From positions 1-8,250 of the forward strand of contig JAKAHE010000087.1 of the NCBI GenBank assembly GCA_021815285.1: DNA of 8,250 nucleotides, read 5' to 3'. The position numbers and the translations under genes are program-made. The notes under the pieces are model-generated. The model saw nothing but the letters and a program-made list of their open reading frames with translations, was not told the DNA's origin and did no database searches. The stretch's first letter is position 1, and every line of letters begins with the position of its first letter. This document shows, piece after piece, positions 5,977 to 8,250 of this stretch. The DNA comes from Nitrospirota bacterium (GTDB lineage Bacteria; Nitrospirota; JACRHJ01).

Positions 5977-6044
5977 CGTCATTCCCGCGAAAGCGGGAAT
6001 CCAGGAAGTTCAAATTCCTGGGCCCCCGTTTTCACGGGGGTGAC
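5977..6044. repeat. Triple-hairpin intergenic repeat cluster, including REP-like copy B
   Basis: Three stem-loops follow each other. ATTCCCGC-GAAA-GCGGGAAT (5981-6000) is 8 bp with a GAAA loop, CCAGGAA/TTCCTGG (6001-6007 and 6015-6021) has a 7-nt loop, and CCCCCGT-TTTC-ACGGGGG (6023-6040) has a 4-nt loop. They are bounded by GTCA (5978-5981) and TGAC (6041-6044), another inverted repeat. The first hairpin (5977-6001) is the inverted counterpart of 4706-4730. The cluster fills most of the gap between the cbiC stop and the aminotransferase ribosome binding site, so it would lie inside a polycistronic message. Such repeats often stabilise the upstream part of the transcript. Confidence 0.8.
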
Positions 6045-6049
6045 AATAT

Positions 6050-6673
6050 TCATTTGTTCGCCAATTTTATAATTGCATTGACAATCGCCGCAGCGACGGG
6101 AGTGCCGCCCTTGACGCCGCGGTTTGTGATAAACGGAACCTCCGTAACGCCTTCCAGGGCCTCCTTTGACTCCGCCGCGCCCACAAACCCTACCGGGACG
6201 CCTACTATAAGCGCGGGCCGCGCGCCTTCACGCACAAGTCTTATAACCTCGAAGAGCGCCGTCGGCGCGTTGCCGATTGCGACAATGGAGCCGTCGATAA
6301 GTCCAAGCCCTGCGGCCTTCCTAATGCCCGCCGCAGAGCGCGTAACGGCGTTTTCGCGTGCGGACTCTTTCACGTCCTCGTCCGAGACGAAACATATAGC
6401 ATCACCGCCGCCCGGCCTGTTCTTCGATATGCCCGCGCGGAGCATGTTGACGTCGGTTATTATCCTGCATGACGAGGCGATGGCGGAAATGCCGGAGGAA
6501 AGCGAGCTGCTGGAGAAGACTATCGTGTCGGCGAAGTCCGGGTCGGCTGTGGCGTGGACAGCCCGCTTGATTACTTCCTTCTCCGGCCCGCCCAAGCCCT
6601 TGCCGGAGAGAAGCGTTTCTATGATTTCAAAGCTCCTGGATTCAATAGAACCGGGGTCGGATAGGAATTGCAA
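6050..6673 (-). CDS. cbiC: Precorrin-8X / cobalt-precorrin-8 methylmutase
   Basis: The enzyme moves the C-11 methyl group to C-12 of precorrin-8X, giving hydrogenobyrinate or cobyrinate in cobalamin synthesis. The 207 residues match the family length. Motifs are the N-terminal DPGSIESRSFEII (6-18), RAVHATADPDFA (37-48) with the catalytic His at H40, the TDVNMLRAGISK segment (73-84), GNAPTALF (134-141), GVPVGFVGAAESKE (158-171) and NRGVKGGTPVAAA (184-196). The start is TTG at 6673-6671, two bases after the exbD stop. AAGGGG lies about 10 nt upstream and no in-frame ATG or GTG is nearer, so translational coupling to exbD is likely. No other corrin gene is in the window. The sequence does not separate the aerobic (CobH) from the anaerobic (CbiC) name. 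Confidence 0.94.
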   Translation of the reverse strand: MQFLSDPGSIESRSFEIIETLLSGKGLGGPEKEVIKRAVHATADPDFADTIVFSSSSLSSGISAIASSCRIITDVNMLRAGISKNRPGGGDAICFVSDEDVKESARENAVTRSAAGIRKAAGLGLIDGSIVAIGNAPTALFEVIRLVREGARPALIVGVPVGFVGAAESKEALEGVTEVPFITNRGVKGGTPVAAAIVNAIIKLANK

Positions 6674-6675
6674 TC

Positions 6676-7104
6676 CTACTGTGCCCCTTCTTGCTCACGC
6701 TCGGTGGCGATGGCGAGCTTGAGCGCGCCGGCCTGTTTCGCCACGTCCAGGATTTTCACGACCTCGCCCTCCATGACCGTCCTGTCGGCCTTTATGACGA
6801 CAGTCTTGTCCGGGCTTGTAGCCATGCGGGAGGTCAGGAGGCCTTTTAAATCGTCTATGCTGACCTGCGCCCTGTTCAGATAAATGATGTTCGGCGGCGC
6901 AATGGATACGACCGTCGTCTGCGTCTCCTGGGGCTGCGCAGTTACAGCCTTCGGGAGCTTTATCTTGAACGCGTTGTTCATCATAAGCGGAGTCGTGACC
7001 ATAAATATGACCAGGAGCACCATCACAACGTCCGTAAGCGGAGTGATGTTTATTTCTGCCATTATCTTGGTTCTGCTCGTCCTGGTAATGCCCCACCGCC
7101 TCAT
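6676..7104 (-). CDS. exbD: ExbD/TolR-family biopolymer transport protein
   Basis: This 142-residue inner-membrane protein is the rotor or peptidoglycan-facing partner of the ExbB/TolQ proton channel. It has a short basic cytoplasmic start with AEINITPLTDVV (16-27), one membrane helix (about 25-43) carrying the proton-carrying aspartate D25, and a periplasmic domain from about 45 to the end. The periplasmic part includes the swapped-strand region IAPPNIIYLN and the DKTVVIKADRTV strand typical of the family. ATG at 7104-7102 lies two bases after the exbB stop, and GAGAGGAAGG at the end of exbB serves as ribosome binding site. The stop is two bases from the cbiC start. No tonB, tolA, tolB or pal gene is in the window, so assignment to Exb rather than Tol rests on general resemblance. 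Confidence 0.93.
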   Translation of the reverse strand: MRRWGITRTSRTKIMAEINITPLTDVVMVLLVIFMVTTPLMMNNAFKIKLPKAVTAQPQETQTTVVSIAPPNIIYLNRAQVSIDDLKGLLTSRMATSPDKTVVIKADRTVMEGEVVKILDVAKQAGALKLAIATEREQEGAQ

Positions 7105-7106
7105 AA

Positions 7107-7736
7107 TTACGCCTTCCTCTCGAGCAGCATGTCCACGGCCTCGGAGGCGGTCGTCTCCATCTCGGAGACCATCCTGTTGACTCGGTGGGTGTAATAATTG
7201 AACATTATAACCGCCGGGACGGCGACAAAAAGACCGGACGCCGTTGCCACGAGCGCCTCGGCTATGCCGTTTGCGACTACCATCGGGCCGCCTCCGCCCG
7301 TCGAGAGGGAGAGATCGTGAAAAGCGCGTATGATGCCGATGACCGTGCCGAAGAGGCCGACAAACGGCGTAACGCTGCCGGTGGTGCCGATGATGCCGAG
7401 ATTCTTCTCAAGGTGCAGGGTCTCCTTCATCGCGGCCTTTTCCATGGACTCGCCCATAGCCTCCTCGCCGTGATGGAAGGAGTGAAGCCCGGCCTTTACG
7501 ATGGCCGCAAGAGACGTGGTGGAACTCTCGCAGAGCTCTATGGCCTCCGAGATATTGCCGGAGCGCAGGATTTTCTTGAGCCTGCCAAGGAACTCCGCCT
7601 TCCCCTTCTCCGCCTTATGGAATACCCACCCGCGCTCCAGCATTACCGCGACTGAAAGTATGGAAAAACCGGCGAGGACGATCATAGTCCAGCCGCCTTT
7701 CGACAGGAGCTGGAAAAAACTTAGTTCCTGAAACAT
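7107..7736 (-). CDS. exbB: ExbB/TolQ/MotA-family proton channel protein
   Basis: This 209-residue inner-membrane protein forms the proton-conducting stator with ExbD/TolR and powers TonB-, Tol- or motility-type envelope machines. Three helices are evident: about 16-33 (TMIVLAGFSILSVAVML), 114-136 and 160-181. A cytoplasmic loop between the first two is rich in charged residues. The family signature GSVTPFVGLFGTVIGIIRAF (120-139) and AEALVATASGLFVAVPAV (159-176) are both intact. Family-typical GLFGTV and TASGL threonines line the channel. ATG at 7736-7734 follows a GGAGG (7751-7747) 10 nt upstream, 26 bp after the acyl carrier protein stop, so the two are almost surely co-transcribed. The protein that the motor drives is not visible here. 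Confidence 0.94.
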   Translation of the reverse strand: MFQELSFFQLLSKGGWTMIVLAGFSILSVAVMLERGWVFHKAEKGKAEFLGRLKKILRSGNISEAIELCESSTTSLAAIVKAGLHSFHHGEEAMGESMEKAAMKETLHLEKNLGIIGTTGSVTPFVGLFGTVIGIIRAFHDLSLSTGGGGPMVVANGIAEALVATASGLFVAVPAVIMFNYYTHRVNRMVSEMETTASEAVDMLLERKA

Positions 7737-7762
7737 TGCGCCAAGACCTCCGTGTTATTTAG

Positions 7763-8029
7763 TTATTTTGAATTTTTCAGGACGAATTCGGCCAGGGCGT
7801 TTATGGAAGCGAAGGCCTCCCGCCCCACCGCCTCGTCCGGGACCTGCACGCCGAATTCCTGCTCCAGACCCACGACAAGCTCCAGCGCGTCTATGGAATC
7901 AAGACCAAGCCCTTCTCCGAAAAGCGGCGCATTGTCGTCTATCCCGCCTGGTTCCATCTGGAGCTTAAGCCTCTGGATTATCAATTTTTTAAGCCTGTCC
8001 TTTACGCCAAGCAACTCCACTTCCTGCAT
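7763..8029 (-). CDS. Acyl carrier protein (specialised, non-FabD-cluster type)
   Basis: This 88-residue protein carries acyl chains as thioesters on a 4'-phosphopantetheine arm. The attachment serine is S45 in FGEGLGLDSIDALEL (37-51), preceded by a helix (KDRLKKLIIQRLKL, 10-23) and followed by the acidic recognition helix and EFGVQVPDEA (58-67). The GLGLDSIDALEL form and the PGGIDDNAPLFGEG lead-in resemble ACPs of accessory acyl pathways, such as aryl-polyene-like or glycolipid loci, more than housekeeping AcpP. That subtype is an inference. ATG at 8029-8027 has GAGGAGG about 10 nt upstream and a strong promoter before it. A glycosyltransferase tail lies just upstream on the same strand, and exbB follows after 26 bp. 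No ketosynthase or ligase is in the window. Confidence 0.92.
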   Translation of the reverse strand: MQEVELLGVKDRLKKLIIQRLKLQMEPGGIDDNAPLFGEGLGLDSIDALELVVGLEQEFGVQVPDEAVGREAFASINALAEFVLKNSK

Positions 8030-8069
8030 TCAGTCCACGCCTCCTCGATCTATAGAAAAACGAGAGTTT

Positions 8070-8099
8070 ATTGTATTACCGACGGCATAATCTTGTCAA
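8070..8099 (-). promoter_or_regulatory. Strong predicted promoter of the ACP-exbB-exbD-cbiC series
   Basis: The minus strand carries a perfect TTGACA (8099-8094), an 18-bp spacer and TACAAT (8075-8070, 5 of 6 consensus). Transcription would start near 8063, leaving about 33 nt of leader containing GAGGAGG. This is the best -35/-10 pair in the window. It sits after the upstream glycosyltransferase stop, so the series can be expressed independently of whatever lies to the right. Confidence 0.7.
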
Positions 8100-8113
8100 G
8101 CCAAACTTAAAGT

Positions 8114-8250
8114 CTACCACAGGAAGCTCCGGAGAAACATTATGCATATGTGATACGTGTCCGGAACCGTCCTGAAATGGCTTTTCCTAAGTGCCTCTTC
8201 GTTGTAAATCGTCCTGACGGGGACGCTTTTTATCGTAAACCCCATCCGCC
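8114..8250 (-). CDS. C-terminal tail of a probable family 2 glycosyltransferase (partial)
   Basis: The minus strand stays open from the right edge to a TAG at 8116-8114, giving about 45 residues. The segment TIKSVPVRTIYNEEALRKSH followed by FRTVPDT and a hydrophobic end (CIMFLRSFLW) resembles the C-terminus of polyprenyl-phosphate-type or other GT2 glycosyltransferases. In these a strand ending in VPVRTIY, a basic S-H/K segment and a [VP]xDT helix are common. An internal ATG (8245-8243) is probably not the real start, because the frame continues beyond the edge. The tail is followed by the ACP promoter and the ACP gene 84 bp downstream. With so little sequence the family call is moderate. The coding nature is supported by the motif and by the gene order. 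Confidence 0.6.
   Translation of the reverse strand, partial: RMGFTIKSVPVRTIYNEEALRKSHFRTVPDTYHICIMFLRSFLW

Noticed and set aside
5689..6072. Plus-strand open frame ending in HSRESGNPG-like sequence
   Set aside because: That peptide is the translation of the GTCATTCCCGCGAAAGCGGGAATCC hairpin repeat, and the rest is antisense to the aminotransferase. It is a common annotation artefact.
6054..6722. 222-codon plus-strand open frame antisense to cbiC
   Set aside because: It mirrors cbiC and is low-complexity, rich in Ser, Thr and Pro. This is typical of an antisense frame in GC-rich coding DNA, and no ribosome binding site or family features are seen.

Overview
The window reads as ordinary chromosomal DNA from a Gram-negative bacterium with moderately high GC content. 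An inner-membrane proton channel pair (ExbB/TolQ with ExbD/TolR) implies an outer membrane. An NAD-dependent ligase and a t6A-synthesis gene are housekeeping functions, and a corrin-pathway gene implies B12 synthesis. Intergenic hairpin repeats of the GATTCCCGC...GCGGGAATGACG type fit a delta-proteobacterial or Nitrospirota-like genome, but this is a weak taxonomic inference. I see no phage, integrase, transposase, CRISPR array, rRNA or tRNA.

Layout. Positions 1-342 (-) hold the N-terminal receiver domain of a response regulator that runs off the left edge. It is divergent from ligA (467-2470, +), and the ~125-bp gap carries a promoter for each. ligA converges on tsaB (2472-3146, -) with one base between the stop codons. 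Next is a small island: two paralogous DUF488 proteins (3223-3600 and 3955-4326, both -) flank a 55-residue DUF1328 membrane protein (3749-3916, +). Each of these three has its own recognisable promoter. Positions 4327-4751 are gene-free and hold an imperfect long hairpin, a 62-bp paired-hairpin repeat and a REP-like hairpin.

The right half is one minus-strand gene series, transcribed from right to left: acyl carrier protein (7763-8029), exbB (7107-7736), exbD (6676-7104), cbiC/cobH (6050-6673) and a class I aspartate-type aminotransferase (4752-5945). A strong sigma-70-like promoter (TTGACA, 18 bp, TACAAT) lies just upstream of the acyl carrier protein, and gaps within the first four genes are 2-26 bp. 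A 67-bp hairpin cluster separates cbiC from the aminotransferase. At the extreme right edge (8114-8250, -) is the C-terminal tail of what looks like a family 2 glycosyltransferase.

How the genes relate. The specialised ACP next to a glycosyltransferase tail suggests that an acyl or glycolipid (cell-envelope) locus lies to the right. ExbB/ExbD would form a proton-driven motor for envelope work. cbiC and the aminotransferase are metabolic genes with no obvious link to that theme. I found no clear new defence or mobile system. The most interesting points are the apparently leaderless tsaB, the compensatory paired-hairpin repeat, the inverted REP copies bracketing the aminotransferase, the divergent DUF488 pair and the mixed ACP-motor-corrin gene order.
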